Assembly: GCA_014730235.1 (NCBI GenBank)
Contig: WJIO01000278.1
Span: forward strand, 1-10,103
Reading direction: 5' to 3'
Length of the DNA: 10,103 nt
Source: Candidatus Poribacteria bacterium
GTDB lineage: Bacteria > Poribacteria > DTPJ01 > WJIO01
Shown: one piece after another, positions 1 to 8,025 of the stretch
Layout of the letters: every line of letters begins with the position of its first letter
Position numbering within the stretch: the stretch's first letter is position 1
Notes under the pieces: model-generated
Told to the model about the DNA's origin: nothing
Seen by the model: the letters and a program-made list of their open reading frames with translations, nothing else
Database searches by the model: none
Program-made: the position numbers and the translations under genes

Positions 1-2400
1 ATCTTTATCCAGCATTATATTGTCTGCTTTTATATTTATAACACCACCATGCGGCATGGCTTGCTTTGCATTTATAACAAGGTTATTTATAACTTGACTT
101 ATCTGCCCCTGGTCTATTTCAACAGTCCAAAGATCGTCAGGTATCTGGAACTCGCATTTAACATTTGAACCTCTCAGGGTGAATATGGCCGAATCCCTCA
201 GGGTTTCATCAATTGTTGCGAATTCCTTAATAGGAGCGCCGCCCTTGGAAAATGCCAGCAACTGCTGGGTAAGGTGTTCGGCTTTTATACATGCCCTTTC
301 CGCAGACGCCAGTCTTTTCTCTTTTGCCTCAGGATCATCAATGGTTCTGGAGTAGGATATATTTCCCCATATACCTGTCAGTATATTATTAAAGTCATGG
401 GCGATACCCCCGGCAAGGGTTCCGATGGAATTGAGGGTATCAATTTTTCGCATTTCCTGTTCCATTTTTCGTTTTTCCGTTATATCCCTGGCTATTATCA
501 CCACACCGGAGATATTATTATTATTTCTTAAAGGATAGTATGATATACTAATATATCTTTGTTCATCAGTTTCCGGGTCTACATATAAACGTTCGTTTTG
601 TTCTGATTTCCCTGCTAAAGACCTATCCAGAGTTTCTTTTATTTTTATAAATTCTTTTTCTCCCACTACATCTTTAACGCTTTTTCCGGCCAATTTATCC
701 CAATTTATTTTATGATACTTTAGAAATGCGGAATTTGCAAAGAGATATTTGTAATTTCTATCTACGGCTGCAATTAGCTCATCCGAACTTTCTACTGCCC
801 ATTGGTATTGTTTTAGTTCCTCTTCAGTTTTCTTCAGTTCGGTAATATCCCTTGTAACTACCAGTATGGTCTCTATATCACCATCCTGATCAAATTCAGG
901 TATCATACGCGATTCCATGTGCTTTAGACCTTCAGGAGTGTCGACGCTAAATTCATACGACAGTTCCTGACCTGTATCAAATATCTGCTGGAATTTTTCT
1001 GTTCTATGCCTGCGAAAATCATCATCCAAACCTAATTCTTCATGAGTTTTTCCGATAAATTCTTCAACGGGAATATTGGTAATATCCTCTACAGCTTTAT
1101 TAATATACAGATGACGAAAATCCCTGTCAAATCGGGCGATAATGTCAGGTGAATTTTCGGATAATGCCCGGAATTCCTGCTGTCGTTGAAAAAGCTCTTC
1201 CAAAGCTTCTCTGCGATCTGTTGTATCTTTAACAAAGCCCAGGTAACGGTTTTCAGAAAGCTTAACAGCATCCACACGCCACCATCGCTTCTCGCCGCTT
1301 TTCCTCAAATAAGACACTTCACCACTGGAATATCCCTCTCGAACCATTTTTTGAAAAAGCTTCATGGCCCTGCTTGTGTCTTCCGAAGGTACCATATCGG
1401 GTATACTCATGTTTGTCAGTTCTTCTTTTGAGTAACCGGTAATCCTGCAAGCCGCCGGATTTACTTCGATATACTCACCTCTTTTGTTTGTTATAAAAAC
1501 GCCGTCCGGGGCGTTATCAATGTAGCTTCTGTATTTCCTTTCGCTCTGGCGCAATTCCTCTTCCATTCGCTTTCGACTGCTGATGTCTATGATAGATAAC
1601 ATCATACACACCGGTGCTTCGTTATCATCATAGACCATATTCGCCGATATATATACATCCAGAGTAATGCCATTTTTCTTAACGGCGATTAACTCACCTG
1701 TGGAACTTCCCAGGCTTCTACAGGCTTCCATAACTGCCGAAGCGGCTTTCCCCAGCAGCCAGAACTTTGTGGCCGGCTTACCTAACACCTCATCAACGCT
1801 TTTATATCCCCACATTTCCAAAAAAGCTTTATTTACATAGGTTAAATTACCTTCCAGATCAACAAAAGCGACTGCGCTTATGGAAGATTCAACGGCATAA
1901 TTCTTTAGACTTAATTCTTCTTCCTTTTGTTTGCGCTGGTTGATTTCCTTTTGTAATTCGGCTGTGCGTTCTTCAACCAGTTCCTCCAGGTGATGCTGGT
2001 ATTTTTTCAGTTCATCCTGAGTTTTTTTATAGCTAATAGCATTGGCCAGGGAGTTAGGTAAAGCAGTGAGATAGCTTTTGTGAATATCTTTAACCAGATA
2101 ATCATAAGCTCCAGACTTCATGGCCTGGACAGCGGTTTCCTCATCTCCCACACCAGTTACGACAATAACCGGTGTATCATCAAGGGTTTTCAAAATATCC
2201 AGAGCTATTCCGTCCCCCAGAGAGTAATCTGTTACAACAGCATCAAATTTTTCTGAATCAAGAATTTTTAAGGCTTCCTGGACAGATTTTGCGGTAACAT
2301 ACTCATAGGGAAACCTTTCCTTTTTTACAGATTTTTTAAATGCCATAAGATCAACTGCATCGTCTTCAACATAAAGTATTTTACCTGCAGAGCCTTCCAT
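1..2400 (-). CDS. Receiver-PAS(x4)-histidine kinase, soluble, 3' end beyond window
   Basis: Cytoplasmic multi-sensor histidine kinase; 800 residues are visible and the frame is still open at the left edge. A receiver domain occupies about residues 7-122, with acidic pocket E12/D13/D14, phosphoacceptor D58 (VVTDYS), T82 and K104. A charged coiled coil (about 123-165) leads into four PAS domains at about 165-275, 285-400, 403-521 and 530-645, each closing with a D-I/T-T/S-x-R/K type end. The kinase core carries the phosphorylatable H668 in GGIAHDFNNIL, followed by an ATPase N-box (NLVINAKQAMPHGG, 773-786). The G boxes lie outside the window, as would any C-terminal receiver, which kinases of this DFNN type often have. 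There is no signal peptide or membrane segment. The ATG at 2400 is preceded by a strong GGGAGGA at 6 nt. It lies 258 bp downstream of the propeller kinase, on the same strand. The ligands of the PAS domains cannot be predicted. Domain assignments are by eye from known family patterns. Confidence 0.93.
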   Translation of the reverse strand, partial: MEGSAGKILYVEDDAVDLMAFKKSVKKERFPYEYVTAKSVQEALKILDSEKFDAVVTDYSLGDGIALDILKTLDDTPVIVVTGVGDEETAVQAMKSGAYDYLVKDIHKSYLTALPNSLANAISYKKTQDELKKYQHHLEELVEERTAELQKEINQRKQKEEELSLKNYAVESSISAVAFVDLEGNLTYVNKAFLEMWGYKSVDEVLGKPATKFWLLGKAASAVMEACRSLGSSTGELIAVKKNGITLDVYISANMVYDDNEAPVCMMLSIIDISSRKRMEEELRQSERKYRSYIDNAPDGVFITNKRGEYIEVNPAACRITGYSKEELTNMSIPDMVPSEDTSRAMKLFQKMVREGYSSGEVSYLRKSGEKRWWRVDAVKLSENRYLGFVKDTTDRREALEELFQRQQEFRALSENSPDIIARFDRDFRHLYINKAVEDITNIPVEEFIGKTHEELGLDDDFRRHRTEKFQQIFDTGQELSYEFSVDTPEGLKHMESRMIPEFDQDGDIETILVVTRDITELKKTEEELKQYQWAVESSDELIAAVDRNYKYLFANSAFLKYHKINWDKLAGKSVKDVVGEKEFIKIKETLDRSLAGKSEQNERLYVDPETDEQRYISISYYPLRNNNNISGVVIIARDITEKRKMEQEMRKIDTLNSIGTLAGGIAHDFNNILTGIWGNISYSRTIDDPEAKEKRLASAERACIKAEHLTQQLLAFSKGGAPIKEFATIDETLRDSAIFTLRGSNVKCEFQIPDDLWTVEIDQGQISQVINNLVINAKQAMPHGGVINIKADNIMLDKD

Positions 2401-2406
2401 TCTCTG

Positions 2407-2413
2407 TCCTCCC
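2407..2413 (-). promoter_or_regulatory. Ribosome binding site of receiver-PAS kinase
   Basis: The minus strand reads GGGAGGA, 6 nt before the ATG at 2400. This close match to the Shine-Dalgarno consensus fixes the start of the kinase directly before its receiver domain. Confidence 0.8.
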
Positions 2414-2426
2414 TCAGGATTTATTT

Positions 2427-2479
2427 AAGCTTGTAGGTTCTGCGGAGTTAAGTGTGGTGAAAATGAAAACTTTTATAAG
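2427..2479 (-). repeat. Diverged flank of intergenic repeat, copy 1
   Basis: This stretch between the palindrome at 2480-2561 and the kinase start resembles the stretch at 8026-8077, which lies in the same position relative to the other palindrome. Reading the plus strand from AAGCTTG to the palindrome, shared blocks include AAGCTTG, GTTC, TGTG-x-T-x-AAAAT and CTTyTATA. The two lengths differ by 3 nt and identity is roughly 70 percent by hand alignment. It may be part of a mobile repeat or a shared leader or promoter of the downstream genes. Hand alignment of short AT-rich DNA carries a real chance of coincidence. Confidence 0.45.
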
Positions 2480-2561
2480 CCTGTCATTCCTGCGAAAGCA
2501 GGAATCCAGTAGATAAGAGGACTTTCAGAAACTGGATTCCTGCTTTCGCAGGAATGACAGG
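2480..2561. repeat. Inverted repeat with nested GAAA hairpins (REP/MITE-like)
   Basis: Two perfectly complementary 31-bp arms (2480-2510 and 2531-2561) flank a 20-nt spacer. Each arm is itself a small palindrome: ATTCCTGC-GAAA-GCAGGAAT at 2486-2505 and its mirror, with TTTC as the loop, at 2536-2555. The sequence can therefore fold as one long hairpin or as two short ones, the first with a GNRA-type tetraloop. The outer CTGTCATTCCTGC is also found at 8077-8089. Similar GTCATTCC-GCGAAAGC-GGAAT palindromes are known as dispersed intergenic repeats in many bacteria. It sits between two kinase genes on the same strand, so it would be transcribed in any read-through message. No run of U follows it, so it is a poor candidate for an intrinsic terminator. 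Confidence 0.9.
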
Positions 2562-2658
2562 GAAAGTAGGTTTTTCCTTTATGATTTGTTATCTTTCTTC
2601 ATTACCATACTTAATTCCAAAGAGCTATTCAGGTTTAACTTTGCCGCAGTATGTAATT

Positions 2659-5600
2659 CTAACCCACATCTTTAACCTTTGGTAGAGTAAATATAAATTT
2701 GCAGCCTTCTCCCGGTTTGGATTGCAGCCATATTTCTCCACCATGTAGCTCGATAATCTTTTTAACTATTGTCAGACCAATACCTGTGCTTTCTTCCTCA
2801 TCCTTTGACGTTAATGTCTGGAATATTTGGAATATTTTAGTGTGATATTTCTCTTCAATACCAGGCCCATTATCCGTAACGCTTATTTTCCACTTATCTC
2901 CCATATCTTCAGATTCAATTTCAACAATTCCCTCTGGTTTATCCATAAATTTAACTGCATTATCCAGAAGATTTTGAAATACCTGCTGTATTCGTAATTT
3001 TTCCGCAAATATTTCAGGCAAAACATTCTTTATAGTGATTTCTATATTTCCCGTTGGATTGATCATCTCAATCTCTTCCCTGACAAGTTCATTGAGGTCA
3101 AACCACTCCTGATTCCCGAATACACGACCTACACGAGAATATTTAAGAATGCTGTCAATAAGATTATTCATCCTGTATGTTCGATTAATCAGCAGTTCCA
3201 TATGCTCTTTACCTTCTTGATCAAATTTATCCGAATAATCCTGATAAATCCAATGGGCCAGTTGGCTTATGGCTCTGAGAGGAGCTTTGAGGTCATGTGA
3301 AACTATATATGCAAATTCCCGGAGTTCTTTATTGACATTTTCCAGCTCAGCCGTCCTGGCGGCAACCCTTTGTTCTAATTCCTCGTTTAGCTTTTTGATC
3401 TCCTGTTCGGCTTCTTTTCTTCTTGTAATATCCAGACCATAAACATTTACATAATCAGCATCGACTACTGGAATAAAATTGAGGGCTATAATATGATTAT
3501 CGGCAGAAATTTCCAATAACTTTACCGATCCTGATTCAATAATTGCAGATATTAATTTTTGCCATTCCTCAGACAGCTTTTCATTTAAACTACCACCCCA
3601 ATCTTTTATCAGAGGCAAAGCGGCTTGATTGGCATAAATAACCGTTCCATCTTCATTTATGCGTATTACAGGGAAAGGGTTTTCGCTGGGAAATTTTGCC
3701 AGATTATTTATCTGTTCCCGGGTCTTTTTACGCTCGGTAATATCCCTTGCGATTCCCCACATTCCTTTGGGATTTCCCTCTTCATCTCTGATAAGATAAG
3801 AATTGAGTTCCACAGGAAATACTGTCCCGTCTTTCCTTATGTATTCTTTTTCATAAATACCCGAATATCCCTCCCCGATTATCTTTTCTTCCACCAGTCT
3901 GGCTTCGTATTCATGCCATTTTTCCGGGGTTAATTGGGGATAGGTTAAATTGCGCAGTTCATCTATAGTGTAACCCAGCATCTCCTCATAAGCCGGATTG
4001 CAGTCAACGAATACGCCATCCATATCACAGTAAACGATGCCGTCTAGCATGTTCTCATAAAGCCGACGGTAGCTGAGTTCCGCGTTTCTATGTGCTTCTT
4101 CGGCTTCTTTTTGCTTAACCTGTAACCTGATGTCGTGCAATGCCAGGGCAATGTCATTTACCACTTCTCTAAAAAGAGCTATCTCTTCCGGATCTTTTAC
4201 TGCCTCTTCAGGTGCAGATACAGACATAATACCATAGATACTTCCATCGTATTCTATACGCATAATCATTCGACCTTTCCCGGCGCGATATTCTGATATC
4301 GGGCAACCGTTACAGTCAACAGCCCATGATTTACTGATCACATCGGGATTATCTTTAATAGCTTCCTCAATGCATAATGGATAAAAATCCTTACCCATCT
4401 GTTCCAGAACTTTTTTTGCCCTATCATCGAAACCGGCACATGTAATTGACAAAAATTCGTGTTTATCATCAAGAAGCATTATCCAGGCATCATAATACCC
4501 GCGGGTTTCAATAAGCGTTTCACAGGCTTCCCGGGTAAGTTGAGCCTGATTCTTTTCCCTGAATATAAGCTGATTTACGTTTCTTATGGCCTTAAGCACA
4601 TTATTCAGGTGCTCTATTCTTTCCTGATCCATTTTTCGCCGGGTTATATCCAGAGCAGAGCAAATTATACCATGTATATTACTGGTTTCATCAAACATTA
4701 CAGCTCCAGAAAAAAGCACCGGTATACGCTTTTTATCCTTTGATATATATGTCTTTTCCAGGTTGTTAATACGACTATTTTCCATCAGATCATAAATTTC
4801 CCTGGCTTCCAGTTTCCCATCATCGGATAATATGGAATTAATTGACTTACCAACAATTTCATCTTCCTCATACCCCAACATATCCAGGGCTGTCTGATTG
4901 ATCGTCTTTATAGTTGAATCCAGATCAATAACAATTAATGCTACAGGCATAGATTTGATGATACTATCTATGTAATATTTTGCCGCTTTTGTTATCCTGA
5001 GTTCCTCAGTCCTTTCACTTATCAACTGATCCAGTTTATTTATAGTTTTGTCTTTGGGATCGGTGATAATCTCGAACTCCACCTCTGCCGCTTTGATGGA
5101 TTGTATAAAATCTTTATTAATTGCCAGCACTTTAAATTTGTAATTACCGATTGGAAGCTCTCTATATGTAACTGAGTTATCCCATGTGGAATGCCAATCT
5201 TCATCATGGCCTTCCAGAATATACTTATACCTGATCCTGTTTGTTTTATGGCTTATGGTATGATAGTCAATTCTTACACTGTTTATACTTTCAGATATTT
5301 TTATTTCATTGAATTCCGAGTATATTTTACCTGCTTCTATATTGTCAATTCTAACAGAAAGGGGTTCCGCCTCGTAATCCGGTATGTATGCGCATATCCC
5401 CCGGTAAGTTGATATTATCATACTACCGTCTGGATTCTCAACCACGCCGGTTACCGAATTACTGGGGAGTCCGTCATTCATTGTCAACACCTGAAAATCG
5501 CTTCCGTTAAACCTGCTTAACCCACCGCCAAGGGTAGCGAGCCACAAAAAGCCTTTACTATCCCGAAATATACTCTGAATCGAATTACCCATGAGCCCAT

Positions 5601-7122
5601 TGGATTTATCATAGTTGGTAAATTTTTCGCCATCATAGCAGCTTAAACCCACCCGGGTTCCAAACCACATATTGCCGTTATTATCTTCTGCGATACATAC
5701 AACACGATTATCAATCAGTCCATTCTCCTTGGTAAACCTGTAAAATTGATCCTTATCATAACACTTTACCCCTCCACCATGCCATGCTCCCATCCATAGT
5801 CTGTTGTGGGTGTCCTGGAATATTGTGGTTGCGGTGCTGACTGGTTTTCCGCTTAACCTTGTAAAACTTTTAAATTTTTCACCATCATACCTTGTTAAGC
5901 ATCCTTTTGTTCCTATCCATATATGGCTCTCTGAATCTTCAATTATCTCCCAGACATGATTACCTATAAATTCATCTTTTACTTCGGATTGCCTGGATTT
6001 TATTTCCCTCATATCCTCTATGCTGTCATATTTAAGGAAACCTTTATTTGTGCCGACCCAGAAGCGATCTTTGGAATCGTGCAGTAAATCGTATATATTA
6101 TATTCAAAATTATAATGGTGAATGTTTTTACCATCGTAATTAGAAAGGATGTTTCCTGTTCCCCACCATATAGAATCGTCATTATCCTTTATGATTATTT
6201 CGTTTACTGGTTCAGAGGAAATTGTTTTTATACTTCCGGGCTCAAAATGAGTAATACCCCCGTTTCCACATGCAAACCAGAAACTTCCCTCAAAATCCTG
6301 GGTTATACTGAATACATTGTTATGGATCAGACCATCTTCGGTGGTAAAATTTACAAAATCACTTTCATGGCAGTGACTAACACCCCTGTCTGTACCGAAC
6401 CACATATTCCCGTTTGAATCCTCAAAAATACAGTGTATAAATTCACTCGTCAAACCTTGTTTTGTTGCATAATATTCGTTTTTATCATCATTATGTTTTA
6501 CTAAACCGTGACCCCATGTTCCTATCCATATGTTGTTTTTGCTATCTGTGAATAAATCGGAAATACTAACAGAATCCCAACCGAATTCCCCGGTTATATC
6601 TCTGAATATTTCTTCATCGTAAATTATCAGCTTTTCCTTTGAACCGAGCCAAATTCTACCTTTATCATCCTGGGTAATTGCGTAAATTCCAGTACCTTTC
6701 AAATCTTTTTTAAATTCGTGGAATTCATTTCCATCATAATATGAAAGCCCTTCCCTGGCCCCGATCCAGATAATATCCTTTTCATCTTCATATATACAAA
6801 TGATACTACCGGCTGTCACGAAATTTTTATCCTTAAAGCTAATAAATTCCTGACCATTGTGAAAATATAATCCTTCATCAGTTCCTATCCAGATATTACC
6901 TGAACTGTCATGGTACATGCTTCTTACGCCCATTTCCGATATTCCCACTTTATCATTAAGTCTTTTGAATGTATAACCATCGTATATAGTGATACCATTC
7001 AGATTACCGATCCATATATTTTTATTATTATCTTCTAAGATATACCTACAGCTATGCCCCAAACTATCAATATCGTCAAAAGATTGCCAGAGCCCTGTTT
7101 TCTTTTGTATTTTATGGTGCAT
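2659..7122 (-). CDS. Two-propeller (Reg_prop/Y_Y_Y) PAS-GAF sensor histidine kinase, no membrane segment
   Basis: Sensor histidine kinase of 1487 residues. About 14 Reg_prop-like blades with the D-x-x-G-x-(I/M/L)-W-(I/F)-G-T pattern fill about residues 9-589, enough for two seven-bladed propellers. A Y_Y_Y domain (590-686) follows, then a short coiled coil, PAS (715-829), GAF (844-999), PAS (1016-1131), PAS (1137-1234), a second coiled coil, HisKA with H1276 (SHDLKAPLRAI) and HATPase_c with N-box N1388, G1 box DNGPGI (1417-1422) and G2 box GIGL (1447-1450). All catalytic motifs are intact. In Bacteroidetes hybrid two-component sensors this propeller pair is periplasmic and a transmembrane helix follows Y_Y_Y. 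Here neither a signal peptide nor any hydrophobic helix is seen, so the protein is probably cytoplasmic. It also lacks a receiver and an output domain. The ATG at 7122 is chosen because GGGAG lies 7 nt upstream; a TTG six codons earlier lacks such a site. It starts 39 bp after the D-aminopeptidase and is probably cotranscribed with it. The ligand is unknown. Confidence 0.95.
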   Translation of the reverse strand: MHHKIQKKTGLWQSFDDIDSLGHSCRYILEDNNKNIWIGNLNGITIYDGYTFKRLNDKVGISEMGVRSMYHDSSGNIWIGTDEGLYFHNGQEFISFKDKNFVTAGSIICIYEDEKDIIWIGAREGLSYYDGNEFHEFKKDLKGTGIYAITQDDKGRIWLGSKEKLIIYDEEIFRDITGEFGWDSVSISDLFTDSKNNIWIGTWGHGLVKHNDDKNEYYATKQGLTSEFIHCIFEDSNGNMWFGTDRGVSHCHESDFVNFTTEDGLIHNNVFSITQDFEGSFWFACGNGGITHFEPGSIKTISSEPVNEIIIKDNDDSIWWGTGNILSNYDGKNIHHYNFEYNIYDLLHDSKDRFWVGTNKGFLKYDSIEDMREIKSRQSEVKDEFIGNHVWEIIEDSESHIWIGTKGCLTRYDGEKFKSFTRLSGKPVSTATTIFQDTHNRLWMGAWHGGGVKCYDKDQFYRFTKENGLIDNRVVCIAEDNNGNMWFGTRVGLSCYDGEKFTNYDKSNGLMGNSIQSIFRDSKGFLWLATLGGGLSRFNGSDFQVLTMNDGLPSNSVTGVVENPDGSMIISTYRGICAYIPDYEAEPLSVRIDNIEAGKIYSEFNEIKISESINSVRIDYHTISHKTNRIRYKYILEGHDEDWHSTWDNSVTYRELPIGNYKFKVLAINKDFIQSIKAAEVEFEIITDPKDKTINKLDQLISERTEELRITKAAKYYIDSIIKSMPVALIVIDLDSTIKTINQTALDMLGYEEDEIVGKSINSILSDDGKLEAREIYDLMENSRINNLEKTYISKDKKRIPVLFSGAVMFDETSNIHGIICSALDITRRKMDQERIEHLNNVLKAIRNVNQLIFREKNQAQLTREACETLIETRGYYDAWIMLLDDKHEFLSITCAGFDDRAKKVLEQMGKDFYPLCIEEAIKDNPDVISKSWAVDCNGCPISEYRAGKGRMIMRIEYDGSIYGIMSVSAPEEAVKDPEEIALFREVVNDIALALHDIRLQVKQKEAEEAHRNAELSYRRLYENMLDGIVYCDMDGVFVDCNPAYEEMLGYTIDELRNLTYPQLTPEKWHEYEARLVEEKIIGEGYSGIYEKEYIRKDGTVFPVELNSYLIRDEEGNPKGMWGIARDITERKKTREQINNLAKFPSENPFPVIRINEDGTVIYANQAALPLIKDWGGSLNEKLSEEWQKLISAIIESGSVKLLEISADNHIIALNFIPVVDADYVNVYGLDITRRKEAEQEIKKLNEELEQRVAARTAELENVNKELREFAYIVSHDLKAPLRAISQLAHWIYQDYSDKFDQEGKEHMELLINRTYRMNNLIDSILKYSRVGRVFGNQEWFDLNELVREEIEMINPTGNIEITIKNVLPEIFAEKLRIQQVFQNLLDNAVKFMDKPEGIVEIESEDMGDKWKISVTDNGPGIEEKYHTKIFQIFQTLTSKDEEESTGIGLTIVKKIIELHGGEIWLQSKPGEGCKFIFTLPKVKDVG

Positions 7123-7129
7123 ATTGCTT

Positions 7130-7134
7130 CTCCC
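7130..7134 (-). promoter_or_regulatory. Ribosome binding site of propeller kinase
   Basis: The minus strand reads AAAGGGAGAA, with GGGAG 7 nt before the ATG at 7122. It lies inside the extra six codons that a TTG start at 7140 would add, which argues for the shorter protein. Confidence 0.7.
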
Positions 7135-7161
7135 TTTCAACTTAGAGATAATATCATTAAT

Positions 7162-7941
7162 TTATATCCGCAGATCACAAATATTGTCACTCCTGATTAT
7201 TACAGTTCGTTCGTCTATCTTTTCTGCTCTTGGGTCTTTGAGATAACCTTCAATACTTATGCCCTCAAGAACCCGGATTTCCTGTCCATAGGGTGGGTCC
7301 ATTTTCACCGGTGGGATAGATTTAATATTTTTGCACGCTTTGGAAGCTGTCTTGCGGATAAGCTTCTGAGCCTTTTTGGGGGAAAGATGAATGGCCAGTT
7401 CCCTTCCCAGCCCTTCCTTTACAGCCGCGCCATATATACCCGGCACCAGTTCCTTGGCTTCGTCAACGGCCTTATCGTCACCGGATATAAACACAGTGGG
7501 AACGCCGAAAGTTCCGGCCATAATAGCCCTTGCACCGAATTCGCCTACAAACATGCCGTTAATCTTGTAATACTCGATACTTTTGGATGAATATGTATGA
7601 CACAGGGGAGCGGCTTCTGTTCCGGCCATGGCGTGCTGACCTACAAAGAACAGGGCGTCGAAGGTTTCATCCAGGTAATAAGGTGGACGGATGGGTCCCC
7701 GGGCAATTAACTTTGCTTTCTTATGAAATTCCAGTGGATCAATTCCACCGCTGCCATGACCATCCCATACAATAACTTCTGCATCTTTATCTACATCCAA
7801 TATGCCATCTACAGCCGCATTAACCTCCCATGTAAGTAGTTTCATCGAAATGGCCTTTGTCTCGGGTGTTACATCCCGGGTTTGATCAAACCGGGAGATC
7901 ATGGCCGGGCCCTCCAGATCTGTAATGATATATATTTTCAT
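7162..7941 (-). CDS. dppA: M55 family D-aminopeptidase (DppA-like)
   Basis: Zinc-dependent aminopeptidase of 259 residues, close to the 274 of Bacillus subtilis DppA. That enzyme forms a decameric ring and removes N-terminal D-amino acids from short peptides such as D-Ala-D-Ala. The metal ligands of the family are all in place: D8 and E10 (TDLEG), H62 (WDGHG), H103 (GQHAMAG) and E134 (VGEFG). C114 (PLCHTYSS) sits where the DppA nucleophile Cys115 is expected. No signal peptide is present, so it acts in the cytoplasm, probably on imported peptides or recycled cell-wall peptides. The ATG at 7941 matches the usual family N-terminus (MKIYIITDLEGP) and has AAAGGA 8 nt upstream; an in-frame ATG at 7980 would add 13 residues with no family match. 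No peptide transporter genes lie beside it, unlike the B. subtilis dpp operon. Its TAA is in the same frame as the kinase that follows. Exact substrate is unproven. Confidence 0.93.
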   Translation of the reverse strand: MKIYIITDLEGPAMISRFDQTRDVTPETKAISMKLLTWEVNAAVDGILDVDKDAEVIVWDGHGSGGIDPLEFHKKAKLIARGPIRPPYYLDETFDALFFVGQHAMAGTEAAPLCHTYSSKSIEYYKINGMFVGEFGARAIMAGTFGVPTVFISGDDKAVDEAKELVPGIYGAAVKEGLGRELAIHLSPKKAQKLIRKTASKACKNIKSIPPVKMDPPYGQEIRVLEGISIEGYLKDPRAEKIDERTVIIRSDNICDLRI

Positions 7942-7949
7942 GATGCTTT

Positions 7950-7955
7950 TCCTTT
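7950..7955 (-). promoter_or_regulatory. Ribosome binding site of D-aminopeptidase
   Basis: The minus strand reads AAAGGA, 8 nt before the ATG at 7941. It supports the start that matches the M55 family N-terminus over the upstream in-frame ATG at 7980. Confidence 0.6.
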
Positions 7956-8025
7956 CAGCTATTTGGTATAAACCAAGCATAAAATTTATGTCCCTATGTT
8001 ATTGCGAAGAACGGGGTAACAAATA

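Noticed and set aside
2480-2561. Intrinsic terminator of the propeller kinase
   Set aside because: Stem strength is high but no U run follows on the minus strand, and the same ends occur at another locus, so a dispersed repeat explains it better.
2401-2658. CRISPR array or small gene in the gap between the kinases
   Set aside because: The repeat units are inverted, not direct, with only two arms and no spacer series, and no open frame with a binding site was seen.
2659-7122. Full hybrid two-component system of the Bacteroidetes type
   Set aside because: There is no membrane helix, no receiver and no AraC-type DNA-binding domain after the ATPase; the protein ends right after the kinase core.
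7123-7140. TTG at 7140 as start of the propeller kinase
   Set aside because: No Shine-Dalgarno precedes it, while GGGAG lies 7 nt before the ATG at 7122.
7054-7590. A 178-codon open frame on the plus strand opposite the D-aminopeptidase
   Set aside because: It is antisense to a gene with all M55 active-site residues, has no recognisable domain and starts inside the opposite kinase gene. It is a shadow of real coding sequence.
7942-7980. ATG at 7980 as start of the D-aminopeptidase
   Set aside because: It would add 13 residues with no family match. The M55 N-terminus fits the ATG at 7941, which has a better-spaced binding site.
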